Source: Episyrphus balteatus
Taxonomy: Eukaryota > Arthropoda > Insecta > Diptera > Syrphidae
Direction: 5' to 3'
DNA length: 64,000 bases
Assembly (NCBI RefSeq): GCF_945859705.1
Contig: NC_079136.1
Location: 127,941,027-128,005,026, forward strand
The notes under the pieces were generated by a model. The model did not search any database. It saw only the letters and a list, made by a program, of their open reading frames with translations, and was not told the origin of the DNA. The translations under genes were made by a program, and so were the position numbers. Of the stretch, positions 22,530 through 35,073 are shown in pieces; position 1 is the first letter of the stretch; the number at the start of each line of letters is the position of its first letter.

Positions 22530-23894
22530 TTTTCATTCAAAACTTTGTACGAAAAACAATATAAACAGTGGTTGCAAATTAAAAGTTTTTCTAATTTTTT
22601 CGTATAAAAGCGTCAAGTCTAGTTTGCTGCCGAAGCAAAACGAAAATTTTTCTGAGTCTCCCAAAGTCAAAAAACTCTTTTGGAGCAAGAAAAATTACCT
22701 GCACCGTCAAGTATGAGTGACAAACGATGAAAACTCTCTCCAATTATTCTTGCACAGGTAAGAATTTCGTTGGTTAAGCTACGTAATGTGCAACGAAAAG
22801 TAAAATTTTCTTTTACGATTTCGTTGAGCTGGTTTTATAATTTTCAATTCGCCTCTAGACTAGGCTTTAGTTTTTAAAATTTGTTGTCAATTATTTAACT
22901 CCAATTCATATTTGCCAGGTTGAAAATCTCTATCAGAGAAAGTTTTTTCGAATAAAGAACAGAAGAGTAAAGAACCCAGCTAAATTTCAAAAATTTTAAG
23001 GACATGTTAGAAGTTTATTTAAAGATTATACAATTTTAAAATCATTTAGAATAAAATTAATTTTTTTACGATTTTTTTTACGATTGAAAAAATATTTTTT
23101 TAGAAGTGATTAACAGTACTTAGTACTTCAAATTTCCTAAAGTATTCATTCGAACTCATTTTTACTGGGAGAAAAAAGGGAAGTAATTCCTAGTAAGTTT
23201 TTGTTGTTGGACTGTGTTAAATTTATACTGACTGGACTATGGAATATCACAGACCTTAGTTGTTTATGGAATGGTTAAGTGTGGCGGTTCTGGCTTTGAA
23301 TTGTAGGTACGCAGAATCGTATACAAGGTTAAAGGTAGCATTTCTCTCAATCGGCCATTCAGAAGCCAAGACGCAGTTCGTTCAACTTAAGACCCGATGT
23401 GCAAGGCTCTTACTCAAACGCGTTAAATTGTATGTCACTCGCTAGTGATAGTGGTGCCTTTACGTGTTTTTGAAGATTGATAGCTTTGGCATGTAGATTT
23501 AGGTCTTTAATTCTTTCAACAGAGAGATCACTCTTAGAGCATCTAGGAAGGTGACACCAAAAGTATGATGTCTTAATTGGGATGGGGTGGGCATTTGCAG
23601 TGGAAATGTTCTTGTGCCTGTTACTCCGTACCGAGTTTGCGTGCTCACCTATCGATCAGTGCCCTGTGATTAAATTTATAACCCTGCCTTGTTGTAGGTG
23701 GGGAATATCTTCCTTGATATTTTGCAGCCACTTCCCATCTTGGAGACATGGCTATCAATACATTACGAATGTTGTTGTTCGATATTTCTTAGTTTTAAAC
23801 TTTAAAGTACTCTGCAGGCCTCCCCAATTAATAACACCCCCAGCTTGAAAAGTGCTGAAAAGAATGATTGGAATTGAAGCAATAAATTAAAGGA
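22530..23894. other. Intergenic DNA between COX4 and DCTN5
   Basis: No recognisable gene. On the minus strand around 23.43-23.58 kb about 45 codons stay open and read like protein, but I recognise no motif. On the plus strand 23582-23848 is open without any domain. Either could be a retroelement remnant. Confidence 0.35.
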
Positions 23895-24060
23895 CATTGG
23901 CTCGTATGCAATACAAATGAGCTTAAGTTCTTATCTCACTTTTCAGTAGATACATTTTTTTTTTTTTAGATCTATCTCATTTTCTGGAGATAGATCTCTA
24001 GAAAATGTACTGAAAAGTGAGATAGAGCTTAAGCTCATTCTTTTTGCATATGAGCGATTG
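23895..24060. mobile_element. 166-bp palindromic MITE next to the DCTN5 3' end
   Basis: The two halves are inverted copies. The outer parts read CTCGTATGCAA versus CTCATATGCAA, then both have GAGCTTAAG and CTCACTTTTCAGTA. The centre is a T tract and a GATCTATCTC/GAGATAGATC mini-palindrome. It lies just past the DCTN5 poly(A) signal. No coding capacity. Confidence 0.8.
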
Positions 24061-24115
24061 TGTCATATAATCATATAACTATAGTCATTGGAGATTTAAT
24101 TTTGAATCTAGCTCA

Positions 24116-24121
24116 TTTATT
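24116..24121 (-). terminator. DCTN5 polyadenylation signal
   Basis: TTTATT on the + strand, AATAAA on the gene strand, about 75 bp past the stop codon. Confidence 0.65.
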
Positions 24122-24195
24122 TCTTAAACCAAAATATTACAAAAAAAAATAATACAAAATAAATAGGTAAATAACTTTTTTTCATTGACGATTCT

Positions 24196-24965
24196 TTAAG
24201 CTGGCTGAGCCATAACAAAATGTTCATAAAACGATTTAGTATAATCGACCATTTGATCTTGCATTGCAGCTGGAACAAAGTTTGGATTTCCTTGTCCGCC
24301 TTCAATTGTTCCATTCGCTGTAAATCGCATATAACTGGCGACTGTTGTTTCAGGAGGAAGAATTGCATTGTCCTCGATAATACAACAGTCTTTAAGGACA
24401 CAACGACGTCCCTACAAAACACAATCAAATCAATTCATTCTTGAATGTTTCAAAATAGTTGAAAAAAAAAACTTACAATCACAGCATTTTTTCCAATATA
24501 AACAAAAGAACCAATTACAGCGGCGGAGACAACAGCTCCTTCACCAATATAAACATGATCGCCAATGTGCATTGGGAAGAATGCAATTCTGGGAATTACA
24601 ATTATTTTAAATAAATTGGGAGAATAGATGATTTAAGCTTACCCTTTGCTAAATTGTTTGTATGGCGGCCGAATGACTGCATTTTTACTAATCACGCAAT
24701 ATCGACCAGTTCGAACGTTTGCCAAGTCGCCACGAATTATAGCTCCACTCTGGACAATCACTTTGCCATTTAGAACTATGTTTTGGGAGCCACAGAGGAC
24801 AGTTTGGCGACTGACTTTGTTCCCGGATGCCTTAAAATGGACAAAAGATAAAAAATGACGATGATGATGTCATCTTGTTTTACTTTTTATTTTTATTGAT
24901 AAATTAGGGAAACTTACAGTTTGAACGTATTCATCTTTGCTGTAAAATGTGTCGGCAATTTCCAT
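24196..24965 (-). CDS. DCTN5: Dynactin subunit 5 (p25)
   Basis: Minus-strand exons 24965-24918, 24830-24643, 24588-24477 and 24411-24196 (stop 24198-24196), all with GT-AG introns of 54-87 bp and frame kept, giving 187 residues; the human protein has about 182. p25 is part of the pointed-end complex of dynactin, which helps couple the dynein motor to membrane cargo. The fold is a left-handed beta-helix of hexapeptide repeats. Visible family segments are ASGNKVSRQTVLCGSQNIVL from residue 17, IIRGDLANVRTGRYCVI near 47-63, VIRPPYKQFSKG, then IAFFPMHIGDHVYIGEGAVV, VIGSFVYIGKNAVI and GRRCVLKDCCI, which supply the repeated turns. Start MEIADTFYSKDEYVQT matches the family length. It is convergent with COX4, about 3.2 kb apart. 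Confidence 0.97.
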
Positions 24966-25319
24966 TTTCAAAATTTAAAAATATTTATGTTAAATTGTTG
25001 CGAAATTGAAATAAATAAAATTCTTTTATTTTTGCATTTGCGATTTGATAAAAAAAAATAGAAAACATCAACAATTTTTTGACAACTCAACAAAAGGTTG
25101 TCAAAATTGACAGTAGCAGGCAACAGTTTGAGAAGCTTGTTCTAAGATAAAAATTATACAGCGGTTGTTTATTGCAGTTTGATAGTGTTTAGACACAGTA
25201 CAGTGTACTGTTGTGTTTAGAGCTACTGGGGAAGAAAAATTATATTCAAATAAAATACGTTATATTTTTTCGTTATTAGAATAGCTTTTCGTTAGAATTA
25301 TGAAAAGTGAAGAAACATT
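24966..25319. other. DCTN5 upstream region
   Basis: About 350 bp between the DCTN5 start codon and the tandem array, presumably holding its promoter and 5' UTR. No TATA box or other clear element is visible. GACAACTCAACAAAAGGTTG at about 25081 contains a small inverted repeat. Confidence 0.35.
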
Positions 25320-27408
25320 TTTTTATGCAGAGGCTTCGAACAAAAGAAAGGCCTCTTTAAAATCTACTCATATTTGAAAACCAAAAGTTTCTTGCACGTC
25401 TGGTTGCTAAATTATTTGCAATCGAAATATTTTAAATTTCTTACATTTTTACATTCGGAAGCAAATATTTTCGGATCTAGGTTTCGAAACAAGATTTAGT
25501 TTGCAGATATGAGCTCACAATGAATAGGACTATCCATTTATGTAAAAAAATTACAAATCTATTTTTTAAAGATTTTCGCGAAAAAATCAAGGTTAACCCA
25601 ACCCCTTGCCTATAAATAATGGATTTTCAAAAAAGCTCTCTAAATCCATTAAATGATACATCAAAAGAAAGGTCTCTTGCAGCTCTATTCATAACTGAAA
25701 ACCAAAAGTTTTTTGCAAGCCTGGTTGCTGAATTATTTGCAATCGAAATATTTTAAATTTCTTACATTTTTACATTCGGAAGCAAATATTTTCGGATCTA
25801 GGTTTCGAAACAAGATTTGGTTTGCAGATATGAGCTCACAATGAATAGGACTATCCATTTATGAAAAAAATTACAAATCTATTTTTTGCCTAAAAATAAT
25901 GGATTTTCAAAAAGTTCTATAAATCCATTAAATGATACATCAAAAGAAAGGTCTCTTGAAGCTCTATTCATAACTGAAAACCAAAAGTTTCTTGCACGTC
26001 TGGTTGCTGAATTATTTGCAATCGAAATATTTTAAATTTCTTACATTTTTAAATTCGGAAGCAAATATTTTCGGATCTAGGTTTCGAAACAAGATTTGGT
26101 TTGCAGATATGAGCTCACAATGAATAGGACTATCCATTTATGAAAAAAATTACAAATCTATTTTTTGCCTAAAAATAATGGATTTTCAAAAAGTTCTATA
26201 AATCCATTAAATGATACATCAAAAGAAAGGTCTCTTGCAGCTCTATTCATAACTGAAAACCAAAAGTTTTTTGCAAGCCTGGTTGCTGAATTATTTGCAA
26301 TCGAAATATTTTAAATTTCTTACATTTTTAAATTCGGAAGCAAATATTTTCGGATCTAGGTTTCGAAACAAGATTTGGTTTGCAGATATGAGCTCACAAT
26401 GAATAGGACTATCCATTTATGAAAAAAATTACAAATCTATTTTTTGCCTAAAAATAATGGATTTTCAAAAAGTTCTATAAATCCATTAAATGATACATCA
26501 AAAGAAAGGTCTCTTGAAGCTCTATTCATAACTGAAAACCAAAAGTTTCTTGCACATCTGGTTGCTGAATTATTTGCAATCGAAATATTTTAAATTTCTT
26601 ACATTTTTACATTCGGGAGCAAATATTTTCGGATCAAGGCGTCGAAACAAGATTTGGTTTACAGGTATGAGCTCACAATGAATAGGACTATCCATTTATG
26701 TTAAAAATTACAAATCTATTTTTTTAAAGATTTTCGCGAAAAAATCAAGGTTAACCCCTTGCCTAAAAATAATGGATTTTCAAAAAAGCTCTCTAAATCC
26801 ATCAAGTGATACATTAAAAGAAAGGCCTCTTGAAGCTCTATTCATAACTGAAAACCAAAAGTTTCTTGCACGTCTGGTTGCTGAATTATTTGCAATCGAA
26901 ATATTTTAAATTTCTTACATTTTTACATTCGGAAGCAAATATTTTCGGATCTGGGTTTCGAAACAAGATTTGGTTTGCAGATATGAGCTCACAATGAATA
27001 GGACTATCCATTTATGAAAAAAATTACAAATCTATTTTTTTAAAGATTTTCGCGAAAAAATCAAGGTTAACCCCTTGCCTAAAAATAATGGATTTTCAAA
27101 AAAGCTCTCTAAATCCATCAAGTGATACATTAAAAGAAAGGCCTCTTGAAGCTCTATTCATAACTGAAAACCAAAAGTTTCTTGCGCGTCTGGTTGCTGA
27201 ATTATTTGCAATCGAAATATTTTAAATTTCTTACATTTTTACATTCGGAAGCAAATATTTTCGGATCTAGGTTTCGAAACTAGATTTGGTTTACAGATAT
27301 GAGCTCACAATGAATAGGACTATCCATTTATGTAAAAAATTACAAATCTATTTTTTAAAGATTTTCGCGAAAAAATCAAGGTTAACCCAACCCCTTGCCT
27401 ATAAATAA

Positions 27409-28263
27409 CCCAACTAGCACAACAGCTTCTATAAATTGAGATCTCACAGGTACTACTTTTTATACAGCTTGTATTGAGCTTGCTTCAGAATTTAATTGCT
27501 TATAGAAGTTCGAACTTGTTTAACAACTTCTAATAAGTTGTTTAAATACTGTTAAAGAAACTTAAACGAAAAAAGTTTGTTTTCGGAAAAGCCTGCTTAG
27601 TGAGTTTATAGGAGCTTTACAGAAATTACCAAGTTTAGTATTTGATTTTTGATTTTGATATTGAATAATCTAGCTCGGACACTTTTTGGTTTTGACATTG
27701 AATAATTTAGCTCAGACATTTTTTTGATATTTCTGCTATTTGAACTGATTAAGTTTTTGATTTCATTAATGAATATACTAGGATGGCCGAGTGGGTTGAG
27801 TGGCGGACTGCCACCAAGTAGGTACGAAGTTCGATTCCTGGGTGTGGTAAAAAGAATTATATACTTTTAAAATTATTATCAATAGATATACTGAAAACTA
27901 ATGGAATAATATATATATAATTTCAGGTCAAAAGATAAAATTCATGATTTAAAATAAAATAAAAACCAGTTAAAAAAGAATTTTTTTTTTGTTTTTGTAG
28001 TTGTTTTTTTTTTTAATTTCGATAATACATGTATTAAAGAGCTATACAAGCTCTTCCGAAGCTATCTGTCAAATCTCAAAGCTTCGGTAGAGCTTCAGTA
28101 AAGCTTCGGTAGAGCTTCGGTAAAGCTTCTTTTAAACTTCTTATAGAGGGTCAAACTTGTATAATGATCTCCTTTTTCCATGCCCAACAACCTTACTAAA
28201 GTTTAAAAGAAGCTGAAATGTAGCTTTTGTAATACCTTAACCGAAGCTGAAATGTTAGTTGGG
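27409..28263. mobile_element. 855-bp terminal-inverted-repeat element inside the array, with tRNA-like core
   Basis: The left end CCCAACTAGCACAACAGCTTC and the inverted right end CCCAACTAACATTTCAGCTTC match at 16 of 21 positions. Removing the element restores the array sequence ATAAATAATGG with an apparent AA duplication, so the borders are well supported. Inside are many AGCTTC-rich short repeats near both ends and a tRNA-like Pol III promoter at 27781-27850. There is no transposase. Fragments of similar style lie near 9.9, 14.7, 31.3 and 39.4 kb. Confidence 0.8.
27781..27850 (+). promoter_or_regulatory. tRNA-like segment with A and B boxes (SINE-head-like)
   Basis: TGGCCGAGTGGG at 27784-27795 fits the Pol III A box TRGCNNAGYNGG, and AGTTCGATTCC at 27828-27838 fits the B box at 10 of 11 positions. 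The 32-bp spacing is normal for a tRNA. The closest look is a Leu/Ser-type tRNA. No full acceptor stem or clear anticodon arm is present, so it is a tRNA-derived promoter rather than a working tRNA gene. Confidence 0.7.
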
Positions 28264-29930
28264 AATGGATTTTCAAAAAAGCTCTCTAAATCCATTAAAT
28301 GATACATCAAAAGAAAGGTCTCTTGCAGCTCTATTCATAACTGAAAACCAAAAGTTTTTTGCAAGCCTGGTTGCTGAATTATTTGCAATCGAAATATTTT
28401 AAATTTCTTACATTTTTAAATTCGGAAGCAAATATTTTCGGATCTAGGTTTCGAAACAAGATTTGGTTTGCAGATATGAGCTCACAATGAATAGGACTAT
28501 CCATTTATGAAAAAAATTACAAATCTATTTTTTGCCTAAAAATAATGGATTTTCAAAAAGTTCTATAAATCCATTAAATGATACATCAAAAGAAAGGTCT
28601 CTTGAAGCTCTATTCATAACTGAAAACCAAAAGTTTCAATAATGCTCTCTAAATCCATTAAATGATACACCAAAAGAAAGGTCTCTTGAAGCTCTATTCA
28701 TAACTGAAAACCAAAAGTTTCTTGCGCATATTTTCGGATCTAACCCCTTGCCTAAAAATAATGGATTTTCAAAAAAGCTCTCTAAATCCATTAAATGATA
28801 CACCAAAAGAAAGGTCTCTTGAAGCTCTATTCATAACTGAAAACCAAAAGTTTCTTGCGCATCTGTTTGCTGAATTATTTGCACGTCTGGTTGCTGAATT
28901 ATTTGCAATCGAAATATTTTAAATTTCCTACATTTTAACAATCGGAAGCAAATATTTTCGGATCAAGGTGTCGAAACAAGATTTGGTTTGCAGATATGAG
29001 CTCACAATGAATAGGACTATCCATTTATGTAAAAAAATTACAGATCTATTTTTTTAAGATTTTCGCGAAAAAATCAAGGTTAACCCCTTGCCTAAAAATA
29101 ATGGATTTTCAAAAAAGCTCTCTAAATCCATTAAATGATACACCAAAAGAAAGGTCTCTTGAAGCTCTATTCATAACTGAAAACCAAAAGTTTCTTGCGC
29201 GTCTGGTTGCTGAACTATTTGCACGTCTGGTTGCTGAGTTATTTGCAATCGAAATACATATTTTAAATTTCCTACATTTTAACATTCGGAAGCAAATATT
29301 TTCGGATCAAGGCGTCGAAACAAGATTTGGTTTACAGGTATGAGCTCACAATGAATAGGACTATCCATTTATGTAAAAAAAATTACAAATCTATTTTTTT
29401 AAGATTTTCGCGAAAAAATCAAGGTTAACCCCTTGCCTAAAAATAATGGATTTTCAAAAAAGCTCTCTAAATCCATCAAGTGATACATTAAAAGAAAGGC
29501 CTCTTGAAGCTCTATTCATAACTGAAAACCAAAAGTTTCTTGCGCATCTGTTTGCTGAATTATTTGCACGTCTGGTTGCTGAATTATTTGCAATCGAAAT
29601 ATTTTAAATTTCCTACATTTTAACATTCGGAAGCAAATATTTTCGAATCAAGGTGTCGAAACTAGATTTGGTTTGCAGATATGAGCTCACAATGAATAGG
29701 ACTATCCATTTATGTAAAAAAAATTACAACTCTATTTTTTAAAGATTTTCGCGAAAAAATCAAGGTTAACCCCTTGCCTAAAAAGAATGGATTTTCAAAA
29801 AAGTTCTCTAAATCCATCAAATGATACATCAAAAGAAAGGCCTCTCGAAGCTTTATTACCGGAAACCCAAAGTTTATTGTACGTTGCTGAATTATTTGAA
29901 ATCGAAATATCTTCGGACCAAAGAAGATTA

Positions 29931-32900
29931 TACATAGGTTGCTCAAATATTAGAAAACCGCGCTAACTTCCATTTCTGTTCCAAACTATATGCAATTGTG
30001 TGTTTACTAATAGAAAAATGCTCAAAATGTCTTTATAAAACTTATTTCGAAGACAAAAAGAGGTTCTTCTAATGATTTTCAGCAATTAAATGATAATAAC
30101 TATAAAAAACATTTATCAAACCTTGGATTTCTCCATACATAGCTGGGTCAATCTTATCGAAGGTCCATGTTCTTACTGTGTCGTTAAGATATTTACGAAC
30201 TAATAAATAATAATTATTCGATAATGACTCAAAAAAGTACAACTGCAATTAATTTTTCTAATCAATTTTAACCCAGCTATACCTACTCGTATATTATCAG
30301 CTGGACTTGAAGTTAATTTTTTTCTGTTTGAATAGAACAGAAAACAAAAATAAACAAAAGCAACCTCGACATGAAAAACAAACAATAATAATAATGTGCT
30401 GGGTGGTTAGTTTTTTTTTTTTTTTTTACAATTTTTCAATTCGTGAAGTTGTAAGTATATTTATTCAACTCTTGTTGGTTAGATAAACATAATAAATACG
30501 GGTAAAAACTCAATAGGCTTTGAAATTCTATTCTTTGGAATATGTTTTTTCACGCTTCAGTGCCTGTCATTTGCATGCATCACCTTCGAATTTAAATACA
30601 AACGATTACAGAAGCATATACAATAATCTAAGTCTGAATATAATCAAGTAACCGAAGCGAACAACTGACGCCACCGACCGACCGACACGTGAAACGACCA
30701 TGCCATGTGGGAACTATTTTGGTATTGTTTTATTATAATCAAACGCAGATGAGAGTGTGAATTTTATTTGTTTAATTTATGTAATTTTTTTTGCAGAAAA
30801 ATTTACAATAGATAATTATTTTTAAAAAAATCCAATAAAATTTTGAGTTCATTAGTTGACAGCAATCAAACAGTTCTAAGCCGTGTTTTTTTTTTGAGGT
30901 GGTACAATGTACAACTTATTATTCCTATCTACTCGAGCACAAGATCATGGCGAAGGAAAATAAATAAAAGCAAATAAAGAGTCTTACATTCGAAAAAAAA
31001 AAATGCATCGGGTCCTAATTAATTCATAAAAATACAGTAAAAAAAAACTAATTGTTTAACTAATTATTTTAAATATTGAAAATTTTGTATACAAACCACA
31101 ACCTCTCTGTTTACCTTGTTCGCAATTTTCATTTCATTCATACATAACTTCGTAAATAGTAGCTGTTTAGCTGAAGATGATCTCGCGACAACTTTAATTG
31201 CACCTTCCATAACTCAATAAATTGTGTACACACCGTTAGTCTACACACAGGGTGTTTATTATTCTTTATTAACATTTAATTAAATTAATTCTTTTATACT
31301 GGCGACTGCAAGCTTCTGTAAGGCCTTACAGAATTCAATTAAATTATCTGTAAGGCCTTTTTATAATAGAATTATATTAAAAAGGTCAACTTATTTACTT
31401 AAGTAAAATAATGTTGAAAACTTTTACTCGATAATTATAGGAGTGAAATATATAATTCCTTCAGATAGGTAAGCAAAAAATTAATAGCATAAAATAAAAA
31501 TCACCCTGTCTGCAATTTTGTATCATAATCTTAAATATTTAGTTGCCAAGCGCAAATGCAGTTTATAATTTTATTAGTATTTACCTTCAGAGAGGTGTGT
31601 CCTCATTTATAATAATTTTCTGTGTAATTTATCCATTAATGTCAACAATATTATGATGTTTCCATGACAACAGAATTTGAAAAAAAAAAAAATCAACTCG
31701 TATGCAAATTTACATAAAATAAAGAAAATGCAAGTGACACCTGGTTGGCTGCGGGTAGACTATCAAGTTATAAAGATTAATTAAAAATAATTAAGTCGTA
31801 ATTTTATTCTAGATTCATTCAAAGTGTCATAGTTATAGTTAAAATTTAATTGACAAAGCTTGATTTTGCATTTATTAATACAAAAGCGAGAGACTCGTTT
31901 CAGAGGAAAATTTCAAATTTCGAGTTTGCTGTTCAACTCTTTTGTTTCAGAAGGAAAATATTACAATTTACATTAACAATTATTCTTTTTTGGTAGATTC
32001 TTATTAAAAAATTTTCTTGAGTACTTTAATAAGTTCATTTTTATAGTAATTAAGCAAATCTCTACGCGAGGTTACTTAATGTAATTTCCATAACCCTGTA
32101 CACAAAAAGCACATAACCATAAAATTCTTAAAAGAATTTTAACATTTTTATATTAAATTACTTCTGTCCTTCATAGTGGCGAGTTTTTTTTTTGTTTAGT
32201 ATTTCTGAGTGATATTTTACATGTTCTAGCTGCTCACCATTCCAGCCAGGCATGAAGGTTGCCCTCGTCGTATGTTCGCATTGTCGTCTTCTTTTATATT
32301 CTTACTCATTTTTTATTCTTCTATCGTTTGTTTACCCCCTATAAAGCAAGAAAACTATAATAACAATCATTCCACCTTCAATTAAATTCCATTTATTAGC
32401 TCTATCATCATTTGTAAAGTGAGAGAAACCAAACATAAGCTAATGCGCTGCTGCTGCTGCTACTGTAATTAAGCTTCTACATTTGTTGCGATGTTTTTTT
32501 TTTTTGTTTTCCATATACACTCATAACGAGCTCTATGTTTTATGTATTTGAAGGAAATACAAAAAAAAAACAACAAAGGAAAAACTGCTTCCCGTGTCAC
32601 ATTGAACAGTCAAAAGCTTCCGGCTATGAACTGAAAACGACATAGCGACGAGACGTGAAATAAAAAACGAAACGTGCAATCAAGCTGTGACTGGATATCC
32701 ATATAAGTTTGTTGCAAGAACACTTTTTTTTTACTTTTGTTCATGTGCGCGACAGAGCAGCCATTACTAACAGCAATTAGTATTCTAGACATTTCAAGGC
32801 CTCTTGCTGGTACATTTTTAGCGTGTTGTTTCATTTGATTTCCCTTTCAGAAGTCCGCAATCTATTTTAACTATTAGATATTGTTGTTATTGCAGTTTTA

Positions 32901-33609
32901 TTGGAGAACTTTAACATGCAATCCACTTTATATATAAATTAATATGTGACTCGCGCGGCTGCATTATAAAAAAAGACCAATGTTATAGTTCAGGAAAATT
33001 GATATTGAATTTGAAAATGCAATGTAGGTAATAAAATATTGCAATCACCATCGAGATGCAATTGAAAGGTGCTTAAGTGGATTTTCAACATAAACTCGGT
33101 ATAACAAAGAACGGAACTCAAATTAACTAGATTGAAAATTTAAAGAAATTGTTTTTTAATGAGGACACAACTGGCAATCAGATCTAGAGCCAGAGGCAGT
33201 GGCGGTTTACTTGCATAATAAACACAAACCAACAGCATGCGTCGCGATTGATAGATAAGTGATTGGTATAGACAAGACACAAACCACTTGTAAGACAAAG
33301 CTGTTGGCAACAATGACATAAGCTATCAATCATTTTGTGATTAATTTTGATTAACACTGACTTCGACAGACAAAACAGAGTGCGAGGTTCTTTCATAGAA
33401 AAACCAAAAACCATACACAAAATTATTGTAATGATATAGTCTGGGTGAGTGGGATGTAATTGGGTGGTTATAGGTTATATCGTTTTCTGTTTTTGACTTT
33501 TTGTTGTTTTTTATTTTTATTGTAAAAGTCAAACGGATTGAATTTAATTGACTCTCTATTTTGATAGTTGTTATTGTTTTCTATAAAATATAAATAATCC
33601 AGTCAAATA
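29931..33609. other. Intergenic DNA without recognised gene
   Basis: AT-rich. It contains a partial copy of the CTACTCGAG/GGTGGTA palindromic MITE family (about 30897-30957), an AAGCTTCTGTAAGGCC fragment (31307-31325) and one example of the dispersed CAACTCTTTTGTTT family (about 31933). Apparent frames are short and overlapping. Confidence 0.45.
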
Positions 33610-35073
33610 AGGGTTTAACCTCGGAATGAATGTTAGTAGAAATTTTTTTTGCTCAATATCTTCCTTTTGCCATTCTATAACATATCTCAAAAGTCTAGAA
33701 AAATCTCATGTCCGCTTGTCGCGATTTCAAGGTCAAATATCGAAATGGAGATTTTCAAAATTAGCAAAAATAGGCTATGGTATTATATACACATATGATA
33801 CATGATTTCAAGGTATTTTTTAATGCTGATTCCAAAAAATCTAAAATCAAGGCAATCTGACATCTCTGAAAAAGTTATACCTGTTTTTTATGTGTCAACC
33901 CATATTATTATAACAGTTGCTAACTTACTACCGAAAAACACTTAAAAGTAATGGTAGCGGAATCATATTTTGCATGAGGGTTTTCATTTCCATTATCATT
34001 AAGAATCAAAACAATGCAATGCAAAAAAACATTTATATCCATGACAAAATGGTATTTTTTGAGAAAAGGGGAAATTTTGGGATGTGCACTAAAAAACATC
34101 CTGGTACAATCTTGGAATTAGTGCTAATAGGCTAATTTTTTTGTTTCTATCTTTGTTTGGATATTCTTTAACTTATGTCAAAAATCTAAAAAATCTCATG
34201 TCCGCAAGTTCTAATTTTCCAGGTTAAACTATGTTAGGTGCAGATTTAAAAAAAATAATAAAAAAACTTTAGATTCTTATATGTATACCAACATAACCCA
34301 TATCATTTCAAGGTATTTTTTAACGCTGATTCCAACAAAACCCACAAACAAATCAATATGACCATCCCTGAAAAGTAATGTACCTTATTCATGTTGATCT
34401 TACACAAATATCTGAAGAGTAGTTTTTCAATTTTTTCAAATCTGCACCTTATCTTCAAACCAAGAAAATTAGGACTTGCGGACATGAGATTTTTTTAGAT
34501 TTTTGAGGGTAGTTAAAGAATATCCAAACAAAGATTAAAATGAAAAAATTAGCCTATTAGCACTTATTCCTAAGATGAACAAGAATCTTCTTTAGTGCAT
34601 ATCCTAAAATTTGCCCCTCCATCAAAAAATACCATTATTTCGTAGGTATATATATTTTTTGTAATGGATTGTTTTGATTTTTAATAATGATGGATTCTAA
34701 AATCTTCATGCAAAATTTGGTTCATCTGCCATAACTTTTAAGGGTTTTTCGGCAGTAAGTTTGCAACTGTTATAATAATATGAGTTGACAGATGAAAAAC
34801 AGGTATAACTTTTTCCAGAGACGTCAGATTGTCTTGATTTTAGATTTTTTGGAATCAGCATTAAAAAATACCTTAAAATCATGTATCATGTGTGTATATA
34901 ATACCATAGCCTATTTTTGCTAATTTTGAAAATCTTCATTTCGCGATTTGACCTTGAAATCGCGACAAGCGGACATGAGATTTTTCTAGACTTTTGAGAT
35001 ATGTTATAGAATGGCAAAAGGAAGATATTGAGCAAAAAAAATTTCTACTAACATTCTTTCCGAGATTTACCCC
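33610..35073. mobile_element. 1.46-kb long inverted repeat (foldback or hairpin-RNA-like)
   Basis: The left arm (about 33610-34240) and right arm (about 34440-35073) are inverted copies along their whole length, at roughly 75-90% by eye. The outermost ends read GTAGAAATTTTTTTTGCTCA on one arm and its complement on the other. Nearly perfect blocks include AAAATCTCATGTCCGC and GCTGATTCCAAAAAATCTAAA. The ~200-bp centre again contains a GTATTTTTTAACGCTGATTCC copy of an arm motif, so the structure arose by more than one duplication. No long frame. It may be a foldback transposon; a transcript would form a long double strand. Confidence 0.85.

Larger units (their letters stand above)
25320..29930. 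repeat. Tandem array of 280-344 bp units, split by an inserted element
   Basis: The anchor GAGCTCACAATGAATAGGAC recurs at 25511, 25831, 26111, 26390, 26669, 26985, 27301, 28478, 28998, 29342 and 29683. Two unit types alternate in blocks: a ~280-bp form and a ~316-344-bp form that adds AAGATTTTCGCGAAAAAATC and neighbouring bases. Some units on the right have an internal duplication of the TTGCACGTCTGGTTGCTGAA stretch, and 28.6-28.75 kb has partial units. The first and last units are the most diverged and the inner ones nearly identical, as expected for unequal exchange. Frames such as 28722-28922 and 29101-29343 are translated repeat. The array begins about 350 bp upstream of the DCTN5 start. 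Confidence 0.93.

Noticed and set aside
27781..27850. Functional tRNA gene
   Set aside because: A and B boxes fit, but acceptor and anticodon stems do not close and it lies within a transposable element.
25320..29930. CRISPR-like array
   Set aside because: Units of 280 bp or more are tandem copies without unique spacers, in an insect genome.
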